64,000 nucleotides of DNA from Clostridium_AD sp964467165. GTDB lineage: Bacteria; Bacillota; Clostridia; Clostridiales; Clostridiaceae. Where the stretch lies: positions 42,494 through 106,493 of the forward strand of contig CAYXOL010000011.1 in assembly GCA_964467165.1 (NCBI GenBank). Direction: 5' to 3'. Both the position numbers and the translations under genes were made by a program. The stretch's first letter is position 1. Each line of letters opens with the position of its first letter. Positions 26,220 through 34,836 of the stretch are shown piece by piece. The notes under the pieces were generated by a model. It did no database searches. It was not told the DNA's origin and saw nothing but the letters and a program-made list of their open reading frames with translations.

Positions 26220-26783
26220 TTACAAAAGCAGGGCATCTTGAATTATTGTAATCATTTCCTCAAGCAGTGCATCCTGTTCAAATTCACCAGTACATTGTTT
26301 AATAGCAATAGACTTTATGGGGTAAAAAAGTATAGCTACTAAATTATCATTTCTAAAATTTCTAATTATTTTATTGGTTTTTAGTTCTTCTAGTAAGGTG
26401 TTTAAATTACTTATGTTATTTTGCCTTGAACATTGACTAGACAGGGCCGGGCAATTTGAGAATTGATCTACAAAATGAAATATTTCTCCATTTTCACGGA
26501 TATAAGTATAATAACCTCTAGTGAGCATTTCAATAAGCTCATGTCCATCCATATCTTTATAAAGCTTGCTAAGTAAATAATCTGAAATTTCCTGGGAATA
26601 CTCAAGATAAATATCTCTGAGCATAACCTCTTTATTCTCATAATAAATATATACAGTAGCTGGGGAAACCCCTGCTTCTTTTGCAATCTTTGAAATAGAA
26701 GTACCATGAAAGCCCTGCTGAAGTATTAGCTTAATAACTGCTTCTCTTATGCTCTTTTCTTTTTCGTCATCTTTTCTTCGCAT
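26220..26783 (-). CDS. TetR-family transcriptional regulator
   Basis: A 187-residue regulator. The N-terminal helix-turn-helix reads EAVIKLILQQGFHGTSISKIAKEAGVSPATVYIYYENKEVML, the canonical TetR pattern. The C-terminal ligand domain is divergent and contains several cysteines. ATG at 26783 follows GAGGTG. The longer frame start at 26819 lies inside the operator. An excellent palindromic operator overlaps its own promoter, so it is very probably autoregulated. The inducing ligand is unknown. Confidence 0.92.
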   Translation of the reverse strand: MRRKDDEKEKSIREAVIKLILQQGFHGTSISKIAKEAGVSPATVYIYYENKEVMLRDIYLEYSQEISDYLLSKLYKDMDGHELIEMLTRGYYTYIRENGEIFHFVDQFSNCPALSSQCSRQNNISNLNTLLEELKTNKIIRNFRNDNLVAILFYPIKSIAIKQCTGEFEQDALLEEMITIIQDALLL

Positions 26784-26804
26784 TGGATCACCTCTAATAA
26801 GTAT

Positions 26805-26833
26805 ATAATAAACGACCATTCGTTTATTGTCAA
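26805..26833 (-). promoter_or_regulatory. TetR gene promoter with embedded palindromic operator
   Basis: On the minus strand TTGACA (26833-26828) and TATTAT (26810-26805) are 17 nt apart. The perfect inverted repeat AATAAACGA-CCAT-TCGTTTATT at 26807-26828 fills the spacer, which fits steric repression by the encoded TetR protein. Confidence 0.82.
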
Positions 26834-27217
26834 TAGGATGTATAAAAAAGAATTTAAAGGGAAGGAAAAATTAATCCTATAGGTCAATTGTCATTTAGGT
26901 TTCATTTAGGATGAATGCTTTATTATAGAAGTAAAGGAAAAAAAACCAGAAACTTAAAAACAATTGGGCATAGTAAATGTAATAAGTAAGGGAATATAAT
27001 ACTACTATTTTTAAAGTCTAAAGGAATCTGTAAAAAAGCTAAAAAACTAACAAGCACTGTTGAAGAAAATTGCGGGTTAATATAGTAAAAAAAGCGCACT
27101 AATTAATGAAAATTTAATTGTAAAACGAATGAAATTAAAAAAGAGATAATATTGTGGCAATAAGAAGAAGATATAAGAAAAACATGAAATTTATTACACT
27201 TGATTACATGAAATGCA
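26834..27217. other. A/T-rich intergenic region, nothing recognised
   Basis: About 380 nt between the divergent TetR and pilus operons. No ORF with a ribosome site, no long stem and no match to c-di-GMP-I or -II riboswitch cores was seen. A TATTAT at 26921 lacks a properly spaced -35. Confidence 0.5.
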
Positions 27218-27246
27218 TTGTAAAAAAAACTTTACCGTAATATAAT
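27218..27246 (+). promoter_or_regulatory. Type IV pilus operon promoter
   Basis: TTGTAA at 27218-27223, exactly 17 nt, then TATAAT at 27241-27246. It lies 93 nt before the pilB start. Confidence 0.7.
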
Positions 27247-27338
27247 TACAATAACTATTCATGGAAAAAAGATAGAATGTTATTGTATACAAACAATCAA
27301 TCAATGAGAATAACGTATAGCAAGCAAAGGAGCATTTT

Positions 27339-29027
27339 ATGAAGATTATGGCGAAAAAAAGATTAGGAGATTTATTAGTAGAATCTAGAAAAATATCTTC
27401 AGAACAACTCAAAAAAGTGCTCATGAAGCAGCAAGGTTCAGGAAAAAGATTGGGAGAAATTCTTATTGAAGATGAAATTTTAACTGAAGAAGACATTTTA
27501 CAGGTACTAGAACAACAATTATGTATAAATAGGGTTTATCTAGATATGGAGCATATCGATCAAAAGGTAACTCAATTGATTCCGGAAAGTATTTCTAAAA
27601 AATATAACTTAATTGCTTTTGGCATGGAAGAAAATAAATTAAAGGTGGCCATGTCTGATCCACTAAATATATTTGCAATAGATGATGTTAAGATATCTTC
27701 GGGTTTTGACGTTAATATATATATTGCTGCAACAAAAGATATTAATAATGCTATTGGTATATATTATGCTAGTCAAAATGCTAAGAAAGCTGCTGAGGAT
27801 TTATCAAAATCTCAAGGAATAAATGAAAGTAAGGAAGAAAGCAAAGCGCAATTAGATGATATAAAAAGTGCTCCAGCGGTAAGGCTTGTGGATTCCATAA
27901 TAAGTGATGCAATAAAGCTGAAAGCTAGTGATATTCATATAGAACCCTTTGAAAATCATATAAAAATAAGGTATAGAGTAGATGGTACGTTAAAAGAAAT
28001 ATCTAAATACAACAAAGATATATTTAATGCCTTTATAACTCGTATAAAAATACTTGCAGAACTTAATATTGCAGAGAAGAGAATTCCACAGGATGGTAGA
28101 ATTTTAACGGTTATTGATAATAAGAAGGTAGACCTTAGGGTATCCACTTTGCCAACAATTCATGGTGAAAAGGTGGTTATCCGAGTATTAGATAGAGAGA
28201 ATTTCTTAGTAGGTAAAGAAAAATTAGGAATGAATCCAAATGACTTAGAAAAAGTACAAAGAATACTCAAAAATCCATACGGAATAATTCTTGTTACTGG
28301 GCCTACAGGTAGTGGGAAGTCCACTACACTATATACATTGCTCAGTGAGCTTAATGATAATAGTAAAAACATTATAACAGTAGAAGATCCTGTAGAATAT
28401 GTGGTAGATGGGATAAACCAAGTAAATGTAAATGTAAAAGCAGGACTAACTTTTGCATCGGGACTCAGGTCAATTTTAAGACAGGACCCTGACGTGGTAA
28501 TGATCGGGGAGATAAGAGACAATGAGACAGCAGAGATTGCTACAAGAGCATCCATAACAGGTCATATAGTGCTAAGCACAATACATACTAACGATGCACC
28601 TTCGGCCATTGTAAGACTTATAGATATGGACATACAACCCTACCTAGTAGCTAGTGCTATAGCGGGAATTATATCTCAAAGACTTGTGAAAAAAATATGT
28701 CCAATGTGCAGTGAAATTTTCTCAGCAACTGATTTCGAAAAAGAAATTCTGGGAATTCACTCAAAGGAAGAGCTATTGCTTCATAAGGGTAAAGGTTGTG
28801 GACACTGTGGAGGCGGTGGATATTCAGGGAGAATAGGTGTATATGAAATAATGGAAGTAACTCGCAAACATAGAGAATACATAATGCGTAATGCCAGCGT
28901 AGATGAAATAAGAGATATAAGTGTGCAAAATGGAATGAAAACGCTAAAAGCGGCCTGTATTGATTTAGTTTTAAAAGGAATGACAACCACAGAAGAGCTG
29001 GTTAAGATAGCATATTTGAAAGAATAG
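27339..29027 (+). CDS. pilB: Type IV pilus extension ATPase PilB
   Basis: A 562-residue GspE/PilB-family hexameric ATPase that powers pilin polymerisation at the cytoplasmic face. An N-terminal MshEN-type domain (RLGDLLVESRKISSEQL...) is followed by the ATPase core with Walker A GPTGSGKST, the Asp box and Walker B IRDNETAEIATRAS, and the zinc-binding tetracysteine cluster CPMC...CGHC that distinguishes PilB from PilT. ATG at 27339 has AAAGGAG upstream. It is the first gene of the pilus operon. No pilT retraction ATPase is in the window. Confidence 0.94.
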   Translation: MKIMAKKRLGDLLVESRKISSEQLKKVLMKQQGSGKRLGEILIEDEILTEEDILQVLEQQLCINRVYLDMEHIDQKVTQLIPESISKKYNLIAFGMEENKLKVAMSDPLNIFAIDDVKISSGFDVNIYIAATKDINNAIGIYYASQNAKKAAEDLSKSQGINESKEESKAQLDDIKSAPAVRLVDSIISDAIKLKASDIHIEPFENHIKIRYRVDGTLKEISKYNKDIFNAFITRIKILAELNIAEKRIPQDGRILTVIDNKKVDLRVSTLPTIHGEKVVIRVLDRENFLVGKEKLGMNPNDLEKVQRILKNPYGIILVTGPTGSGKSTTLYTLLSELNDNSKNIITVEDPVEYVVDGINQVNVNVKAGLTFASGLRSILRQDPDVVMIGEIRDNETAEIATRASITGHIVLSTIHTNDAPSAIVRLIDMDIQPYLVASAIAGIISQRLVKKICPMCSEIFSATDFEKEILGIHSKEELLLHKGKGCGHCGGGGYSGRIGVYEIMEVTRKHREYIMRNASVDEIRDISVQNGMKTLKAACIDLVLKGMTTTEELVKIAYLKE

Positions 29028-29039
29028 GGGGGTGAGAAA

Positions 29040-30248
29040 GTGCTTACTTTTAAGTATAAGGTTATGAATCACCAAGGCGAGAAAATAGAAGGGTCATTTA
29101 AGGCTAATAGTAAAAATGAAGTGTTAGCTATGATAGAGGATAATAACTACTATCCTATAGAAATAAAAGAAGTTTTAGAACGTGAACAGCAGGATTTATT
29201 TGAATCCTTTTCAAAAGTTAAAACAAAGGATTTATATATTTTCTGTAGACAGTTTCACACCATGATAAACGCAGGTGCTAATATTTCTAATGCGCTGGAT
29301 GTTTTAAGAAATCAAACTGAGAATAAAAAATTGAAGAAGTGTTTAAGTGAAGCACATGATGATGTGCAAAAGGGTATCTCCCTTTCAGAGGCACTTGGAA
29401 AGCATAAGGATGTGTTCCCGGATTTGCTTATAAATATGATTAACACCGGTGAAGTTAGTGGTAATTTAGATACAATAATGGGCAGAATGGCAACCCATTT
29501 TGAAAAAGAAAACAAAATAAACAACCAACTTAAGAGTGCAATGACTTATCCAATTGTATTAGCAAGTTTATCAGTGGTAGTAGTAATTTTTCTTTTAACC
29601 TTTATAATGCCCACCTTTGCAGGAATGTTTGAAGGCTCAGGAGTAGCACTGCCAGCACCCACCAGGATAGTTATGGGTTTAAGTAAGTTTATACAAACTA
29701 AATGGTATATTTTACTTGTAGTTATAGGAGGCGGAGTTTATGCTATGCAAAGGTATGCTAAAACTTCAACAGGCAGATTAGCACTAGATGCATTAAAACT
29801 AAAATTACCAATAATTAAAGAGACTACAGAAAAAGCAATAGTATCTAGATTTACTAGAACACTATCTACTGTACTTGCTAGTGGGGTACCTTTGGTACAA
29901 GCCCTAGAAGTAGTGCAAAAGGTAGTTGGAAATAAAGTAGCAGAAAAAGCCTTAGAGGCAATTAAAGAAAAAGTACTAAAAGGTGTGTCTTTAGGTGAAG
30001 CCATAGGAGAAACAACAATATTTCCAATGATGCTGCACTCCATGATAAAAATAGGTGAGGAATCAGGTTCGCTAGACGATATATTAGATAAGACAGCAAA
30101 TTTTTATGATGAGGAATTAGAGACTTCACTGAAGAAAATGACTGCAATGATAGAACCGCTTATGATAATAGTAATGGGCGTGGTTATAGGGTTTATAGTT
30201 GTTGCAATGATGCTTCCGATATTTGATATGGGTAAGACAATTCAGTAA
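29040..30248 (+). CDS. pilC: Type IV pilus inner-membrane platform protein PilC
   Basis: A 402-residue GspF/PilC-family protein with two duplicated cytoplasmic T2SSF domains (FCRQFHTMINAGANISNALDVL and FTRTLSTVLASGVPLVQALEVV) and three hydrophobic membrane segments. It couples PilB to the pilin. The GTG start follows GGGGGGTG. It lies 12 nt after pilB. Confidence 0.93.
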   Translation: MLTFKYKVMNHQGEKIEGSFKANSKNEVLAMIEDNNYYPIEIKEVLEREQQDLFESFSKVKTKDLYIFCRQFHTMINAGANISNALDVLRNQTENKKLKKCLSEAHDDVQKGISLSEALGKHKDVFPDLLINMINTGEVSGNLDTIMGRMATHFEKENKINNQLKSAMTYPIVLASLSVVVVIFLLTFIMPTFAGMFEGSGVALPAPTRIVMGLSKFIQTKWYILLVVIGGGVYAMQRYAKTSTGRLALDALKLKLPIIKETTEKAIVSRFTRTLSTVLASGVPLVQALEVVQKVVGNKVAEKALEAIKEKVLKGVSLGEAIGETTIFPMMLHSMIKIGEESGSLDDILDKTANFYDEELETSLKKMTAMIEPLMIIVMGVVIGFIVVAMMLPIFDMGKTIQ

Positions 30249-30375
30249 TAGTTTGATTAATATGATCAAACTACAAAATATATTCAGGATAATTATGAAT
30301 ACTAATAATATGAAGATTTTGTAGTTTTATCATTATTATATATTTTAAATGTTAATTTATAAGGAGGAATTATTA

Positions 30376-30693
30376 ATGGAGATGAATTTAGTTAAAATGG
30401 AATTAATGAAGAAAAAGAAGAAAAAGGGGTTTACGTTGATTGAGCTTATTGTTGTTATTGCGATTTTGGGGGTTTTAGCGGCGATTGCAGTTCCGAGCTA
30501 CAGCAAATATATAACTAATGCAAAAAGTCAGCGTACTATACTTGATAATAAAACGGTATCAAAAGCTATTCAGGCCTACGCGGCTTCAAATGATATGCTA
30601 CCAGCTGATGTAACGGATGCGCAGGCTGCAACTTTGTTAGACTTTACTCCAAGTACGGCACAAATGACTGCTGCGAAAGCGTTAATAAAATAG
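30376..30693 (+). CDS. Major type IV pilin
   Basis: A 105-residue prepilin. A basic leader (MEMNLVKMELMKKKKKKG) is cut before Phe in KKKG-FTLIELIVVIAILGVLAAIAVPSY, with Glu5 of the mature protein present. About 87 mature residues make it a compact pilin with no Cys pair. ATG at 30376 follows AAGGAGG. Codon use in the first third is richer in G-ending codons than its neighbours. It is probably the structural pilin because it precedes a hairpin-rich gap that can favour its separate abundance. Confidence 0.9.
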   Translation: MEMNLVKMELMKKKKKKGFTLIELIVVIAILGVLAAIAVPSYSKYITNAKSQRTILDNKTVSKAIQAYAASNDMLPADVTDAQAATLLDFTPSTAQMTAAKALIK

Positions 30694-30830
30694 ATATAAT
30701 AAGTTCGTAGAAAGGCGTCCCATTTGTCCGCCAAGCACCCCCAGGGGTAGCTCAAATTATAGCAAGCTCACTACCTTAGAAAGTACCCACGGTGGTCGTG
30801 AATAAACTGTGAACAAGAATATTCAAAAGG

Positions 30831-30882
30831 AAACTTCCAGTTCTTCTTACACCTTAGGGTAGTAAACAAGAACTGGAAGTTT
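30831..30882 (+). terminator. Hairpin after the pilin segment
   Basis: AAACTTCCAGTTCTT pairs perfectly with its complement at 30868-30882 around a 22-nt loop. Only a weak T-run follows (TTGTATT), so it may be a partial terminator or a 3'-end stabiliser of pilin mRNA. Confidence 0.55.
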
Positions 30883-30913
30883 GTATTAAATAATCATTTG
30901 CAATGCTGAAATA

Positions 30914-31021
30914 TTAACAACTTTGGAAGCAGATTTAGACTGTCACCAAAGAAATCTTACTAGGCTAGGCAACTGTCATTTATAGAGGATGGTAGACTTA
31001 AAGCTTCCAAAATGTTGTTAA
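30914..31021 (+). repeat. Long-range paired element before pilM
   Basis: TTAACAACTTTGGAAGC at 30914-30930 pairs with 31003-31021 apart from two extra bases. It encloses about 72 nt with an inner AGATTT/AAATCT stem (30931-30936 with 30952-30957). The shape is that of a structured leader. No ligand class is recognised. Confidence 0.5.
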
Positions 31022-31060
31022 CCATTTCAACTAAATAAACTAATAAAGAGGTGACTACTC

Positions 31061-32176
31061 ATGTTCAACTCAAAGGTCTTATCCCTAGACATAGGTTCAA
31101 AAAACACAAAAATAGTTTTAGGAGCTCAAAGTAAAAAAAATGTTGTAATAGAAAAAGCTATCACCATGATTACGCCAGCAGGATGTTACAATGATGGAAA
31201 CATTATAGATATCACTAAATTTAAAAGTGAAATTTCAGATGTTTTGGAAATGGAAAATATAAAGTATAAAAATATTATTATCACATCAAAAAGCACCTCA
31301 GTTATTACTAGAGATATTGATATTCCAGTAGCTAAAAAGGAAGATATGGACTCTATAATTAAGTTTCAAATGGAAAGATATTTACCAATTATGTTTGATG
31401 ATTATATAATGCAATATAAGGTATTAGAAGAGTTTGAAGAGGACGGCGTAAAACAAGCTAGGGTTACGGTAGTGGTATATCCTAAAATTATGGCAGAGGG
31501 ATATTATAATTTAGTAAAGGAATTAAAGGGCAATGCGGTGGCATTAGATGTTAGTTCAAATAGCATTAATAAATTATTTATTGAAGATATAAAAGTTAAT
31601 GATGAAAATTACAGTTTAGAAGATACTGTTGCGGTTATAGATTTAGGGTATGATTTTATAAGTGTAAATATTATATCAAAGGGAAATGTGCAGTTTACTA
31701 GAATTATTAATTACGGTGGTGGTCATATAGATACAGATATTGCTAGTCAATTATCTATATCAGAAGAGGTGGCAGAAGAGGAAAAACTACTACATTGTAA
31801 CTTAGAAAGCGAAGATTCAAGTAATAGTCAAAGTTCAGTGGTAAATGATATTGTAAAAGCGCAAGTAAGAAATTGGATTCAAGAAATAGAAAGAATGCTT
31901 AACTATTATAAAAGTAAAGATCAGGGAAATAAAATAGATAAAGTTTATATTTATGGAGGAAGTTCAAATATTAAGGGGATAGAAGCCTTTATGGCAGATG
32001 CCTTTAACTTACCTGTTACTAAAACGCGAAGCCTAAGTAATGTAGACTGTTCTAAAACAAATAAGGCTAAGGATAAGAAATCTAAGGTGGATGAACTTAA
32101 AGTGGATTCATTTAAAGTAGAGGAACAATTAAGCAAATATTTAAACGCTATAGGAGCGATAATAAGACTGGGGTAG
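31061..32176 (+). CDS. pilM: Type IV pilus assembly ATPase-like protein PilM
   Basis: A 371-residue actin-fold cytoplasmic protein. The phosphate-1 motif is LDIGSKNTKIVLG, the second is VAVIDLGYDFISVNII, and the late GGSSNIKGI is the adenosine motif. PilM binds PilN's cytoplasmic tail and organises the alignment subcomplex. An insert rich in Lys, Asp and Ser lies near the C-terminus (KTNKAKDKKSKVDELK). GAGGTG precedes the ATG. pilN starts 9 nt after its stop. Confidence 0.92.
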   Translation: MFNSKVLSLDIGSKNTKIVLGAQSKKNVVIEKAITMITPAGCYNDGNIIDITKFKSEISDVLEMENIKYKNIIITSKSTSVITRDIDIPVAKKEDMDSIIKFQMERYLPIMFDDYIMQYKVLEEFEEDGVKQARVTVVVYPKIMAEGYYNLVKELKGNAVALDVSSNSINKLFIEDIKVNDENYSLEDTVAVIDLGYDFISVNIISKGNVQFTRIINYGGGHIDTDIASQLSISEEVAEEEKLLHCNLESEDSSNSQSSVVNDIVKAQVRNWIQEIERMLNYYKSKDQGNKIDKVYIYGGSSNIKGIEAFMADAFNLPVTKTRSLSNVDCSKTNKAKDKKSKVDELKVDSFKVEEQLSKYLNAIGAIIRLG

Positions 32177-32185
32177 GTGGAACTT

Positions 32186-32758
32186 ATGAAGGATTTTAAT
32201 TTTTTTAGTTTTTATGTAGAAGGTGGTAAAAACAACGGAAAATCATTACGTTACGGTGTACTTACAGCAGTTGTTGCGGGGTTTGTTATGGTATCAGCTT
32301 TTGGAATTAATTATATAAGGATAAATAAACTGAGCAAAGAAATAGTTTCAATGGAACAAGTAATTAATTCAAGTGATAATAAAATTAAACTTAAAGAAAT
32401 TGGAGCGGAAGAGCAAAAGGTATCCATTTTGAAGGAATATTATACAAAAGTGGAATCTATATACAATCGAATAATCACACAAGATATGTTGAATAGTAAA
32501 GTAGTAAATATGGTATCCTCATGTATACCAAAGGATGTATATTTTAAGACTGTTTCTATGGATTCAAGTGAAATTCAAATACAAGGAGAAGGAATAAATC
32601 GAGTTGTAATAGCAGAGCTTGAGCATAATCTTAAAAATTTAGATATAGTTGAAAATGTTCATATTGCAAGCATTGGCAAAGCCTCTGAAGAGAATGCAAT
32701 ATATGTGTTTTCTTTAAAATGTATGTTAAAGGATGTTGTGAATAATGAAAATAACTAA
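32186..32758 (+). CDS. pilN: Type IV pilus assembly protein PilN
   Basis: A 190-residue bitopic membrane protein. A short cytoplasmic N-terminus (MKDFNFFSFYVEGG) for PilM binding is followed by one transmembrane segment (GVLTAVVAGFVMVSAFGINYI), a coiled-coil and a ferredoxin-like domain. ATG at 32186 has AGGTGG upstream. A GTG at 32177 would overlap that site. It overlaps pilO by 14 nt. Confidence 0.88.
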   Translation: MKDFNFFSFYVEGGKNNGKSLRYGVLTAVVAGFVMVSAFGINYIRINKLSKEIVSMEQVINSSDNKIKLKEIGAEEQKVSILKEYYTKVESIYNRIITQDMLNSKVVNMVSSCIPKDVYFKTVSMDSSEIQIQGEGINRVVIAELEHNLKNLDIVENVHIASIGKASEENAIYVFSLKCMLKDVVNNENN

Positions 32759-33980
32759 AAGAGAAAAAATATTACTTATAGTTTTATCAATTATATTGCT
32801 AGGTTTTCTTTACAATAAATTTGTTCTTCTAAATCAGATAGAAAAAATTAAAACCCTTCAAGTACAAAAGACTGACTATACTGAAAAGGTTAGTCAAATT
32901 CAAGCAAAGATTGCTTCAAAGGATAAAAAACAACTGGAAATTAAGGTTTTAAACTCTAAGATCATTGATAAAACAAGTAGATTATTTCCTTCTATGGAGC
33001 AAGAAGTAATCATTATAATGTTGGACAAGATGTTTGAAAATAGTAAATTACAAGGTGATGTTGTTAGTTTCTCAGAAATTAGCGATGATAAGTTAGTAGC
33101 TGGAAACATTGAAAAGAAAAATGATGTAGCCGTAGATAATGTGTTGAATAAATTAGTTGAAAATTATAATAATATTGGGTCGGATAAAAAAGTTATAGAA
33201 ACTCAAAAGGATAGTAAGACAACTGAAAAGACTATAGAAAAGACTACAGAAAAAACTGCAGACATAGCAAGTGCAAATAAAATGCAGGTTACAATAAGTT
33301 TTAAAGGAAATTATTCTGGGTTTTTAGCTTTTATTAAGCAAGTAGAAAGTTTCAAGAAAAAAATCATTATAAATAAAATAAATTTAGCAGCATCAGAAGA
33401 TAATGCAATTTCAGGTAACGTGATATTAGATTTTTATGCTATTCCAAAGTTCAATGAAGAAGATTATTTTCCATGGAAATTTCAAATGACAAGTGGCAAG
33501 GATAATCCGTTTGAAGGAGCAGTGACTTCCGTTAATGTAACTGAAACTAAAAAGGTAGAGGTTAAAAATGATTTTGTAATGAGTGCAAAACCTATTACCT
33601 CAGATTTACCAACTATAAGAATAGGAAAAGCAGAAGATAATTCGAGAAGTTCTTATATATATGCAGATAATAGAGGCATGGAAGAGGTGGAATTTCACTT
33701 TAGTAAAAAGGGTGACAAGTATTTCTATAAGTATAAAACAAGCATAGAGGCATATCCAAAGGATGCTAACAATGTTAATGAATTTGTTTTATCATCAGAA
33801 AATATTAATCTGGAAATATTTTCTCAAAAGAGAGGTGGCGAAACAGATCTTGCTGGTGCAAATATAAAAATATTTAATGATACTGATAAGACTGTTGTGG
33901 TTAATGTCCAAAATGATGATACGGTGAAGCCAAGGGTTAATATACTAAAAGAAAAAGGTGACGTTTTGGTTAATAGATAG
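32745..33980 (+). CDS. pilO: Type IV pilus assembly protein PilO with long C-terminal extension
   Basis: A 411-residue protein. A transmembrane helix at residues about 6-26 is followed by a coiled coil and a PilO-like domain. This is about twice the usual PilO length. A Thr/Lys/Glu-rich linker (KTTEKTIEKTTEKT) precedes the ferredoxin-like part, and an additional C-terminal domain of about 170 residues looks beta-rich. In Gram-negatives PilP connects PilO to the secretin. No secretin exists here, so the extension may replace it toward the cell wall. That is inference. Confidence 0.8.
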   Translation: MKITKREKILLIVLSIILLGFLYNKFVLLNQIEKIKTLQVQKTDYTEKVSQIQAKIASKDKKQLEIKVLNSKIIDKTSRLFPSMEQEVIIIMLDKMFENSKLQGDVVSFSEISDDKLVAGNIEKKNDVAVDNVLNKLVENYNNIGSDKKVIETQKDSKTTEKTIEKTTEKTADIASANKMQVTISFKGNYSGFLAFIKQVESFKKKIIINKINLAASEDNAISGNVILDFYAIPKFNEEDYFPWKFQMTSGKDNPFEGAVTSVNVTETKKVEVKNDFVMSAKPITSDLPTIRIGKAEDNSRSSYIYADNRGMEEVEFHFSKKGDKYFYKYKTSIEAYPKDANNVNEFVLSSENINLEIFSQKRGGETDLAGANIKIFNDTDKTVVVNVQNDDTVKPRVNILKEKGDVLVNR

Positions 33981-33996
33981 TAAATGAGGAGACACT

Positions 33997-34806
33997 ATGA
34001 AGTTTATAAAAAGTAAAAAAGGTCTTACTTTAATAGAGATTATTATAAGTTTAGCTATTTTATCAATAATTATTGGTCCTATTTTGTCATTAACTTTAAC
34101 TAGTGTAAAAACAACTAAAAAATCAGATGAAAAGATGGAGGCTTTATCCTTAGCACAAAAGAAGATGGAGGGAATAAAGTCTTCTAAGTATATTATTGTT
34201 AAAAGTAACTATACTACGGTAGGAAATGAACTAACTAGAAATTATACTGAGGGTAATTACAAAATAACAGAAACTTTAATAATTCCTAGTCAAGCACAAG
34301 TAGTTGATGAGTTTAGTATTATTAGTGATGCTGATGCAGATGTTGTGGTGAAGTTTGATGGATCAAATATTGGGATTTACAATAAAAATAATGGGGCATT
34401 AACAAAAGATTTGGGTACTGTTGATAGTAGTTCAATTCTTGAAGTTAAATGTACTGCCACTATGCTAGATTTGGGATTAGATGAGGCTAATAAATTTTCT
34501 ATAGCTACAGGTACTAATACTGAAAAAAATATAAAGATTTATCTATCCAATACCAACTTAAAAATGAATATTGTAAATGTTATTGATAATGTAAAGTTGA
34601 AGATACATTTTGTAAAGCAAGATGAAGCTTCACAATTTACATTTAATAAACTTATTGGGAATGTGGAGTATTATAGTATTAATCCATCTGATTTACCTAA
34701 TAATGAAGGTGACCAATACAGGCTTTACGAAGTTAAAGTAAAGATTCAAAAAATGGGTACTGGAGAAATACTTCAGGAATTGAAAGGCTATAAAAAAATT
34801 TCTTAA
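33997..34806 (+). CDS. Prepilin-type minor pilin
   Basis: A 269-residue prepilin. The leader KSKKG is cut before LTLIEIIISLAILSIIIGPIL with Glu5 present. A long mature domain of about 260 residues, much larger than the major pilin, suggests a minor pilin or pseudopilin in the tip complex. Its ATG follows GAGGAG, 17 nt after pilO. Confidence 0.87.
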   Translation: MKFIKSKKGLTLIEIIISLAILSIIIGPILSLTLTSVKTTKKSDEKMEALSLAQKKMEGIKSSKYIIVKSNYTTVGNELTRNYTEGNYKITETLIIPSQAQVVDEFSIISDADADVVVKFDGSNIGIYNKNNGALTKDLGTVDSSSILEVKCTATMLDLGLDEANKFSIATGTNTEKNIKIYLSNTNLKMNIVNVIDNVKLKIHFVKQDEASQFTFNKLIGNVEYYSINPSDLPNNEGDQYRLYEVKVKIQKMGTGEILQELKGYKKIS

Positions 34807-34836
34807 ACTTATACAAACTAGGGATGTGATAAGGTA

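Larger units (their letters stand above)
30694..31060 (+). ncRNA. Structured intergenic region between pilin and pilM
   Basis: This 367-nt gap has no ORF and is more GC-rich at 30700-30830 than its surroundings. Stems seen are GGCG/CGCC near 30714-30732, GGTAG/CTACC near 30755-30775, a perfect 15-bp hairpin at 30831-30882, and a long-range stem at 30914-30930 with 31003-31021. No known riboswitch class is recognised. It may be a processing or attenuation region that separates abundant pilin mRNA from assembly-gene mRNA, or an independent small RNA. Confidence 0.45.

Noticed and set aside
26834..27338. c-di-GMP riboswitch upstream of the pilus operon
   Set aside because: The conserved cores of c-di-GMP-I and -II classes were looked for by eye and not found.
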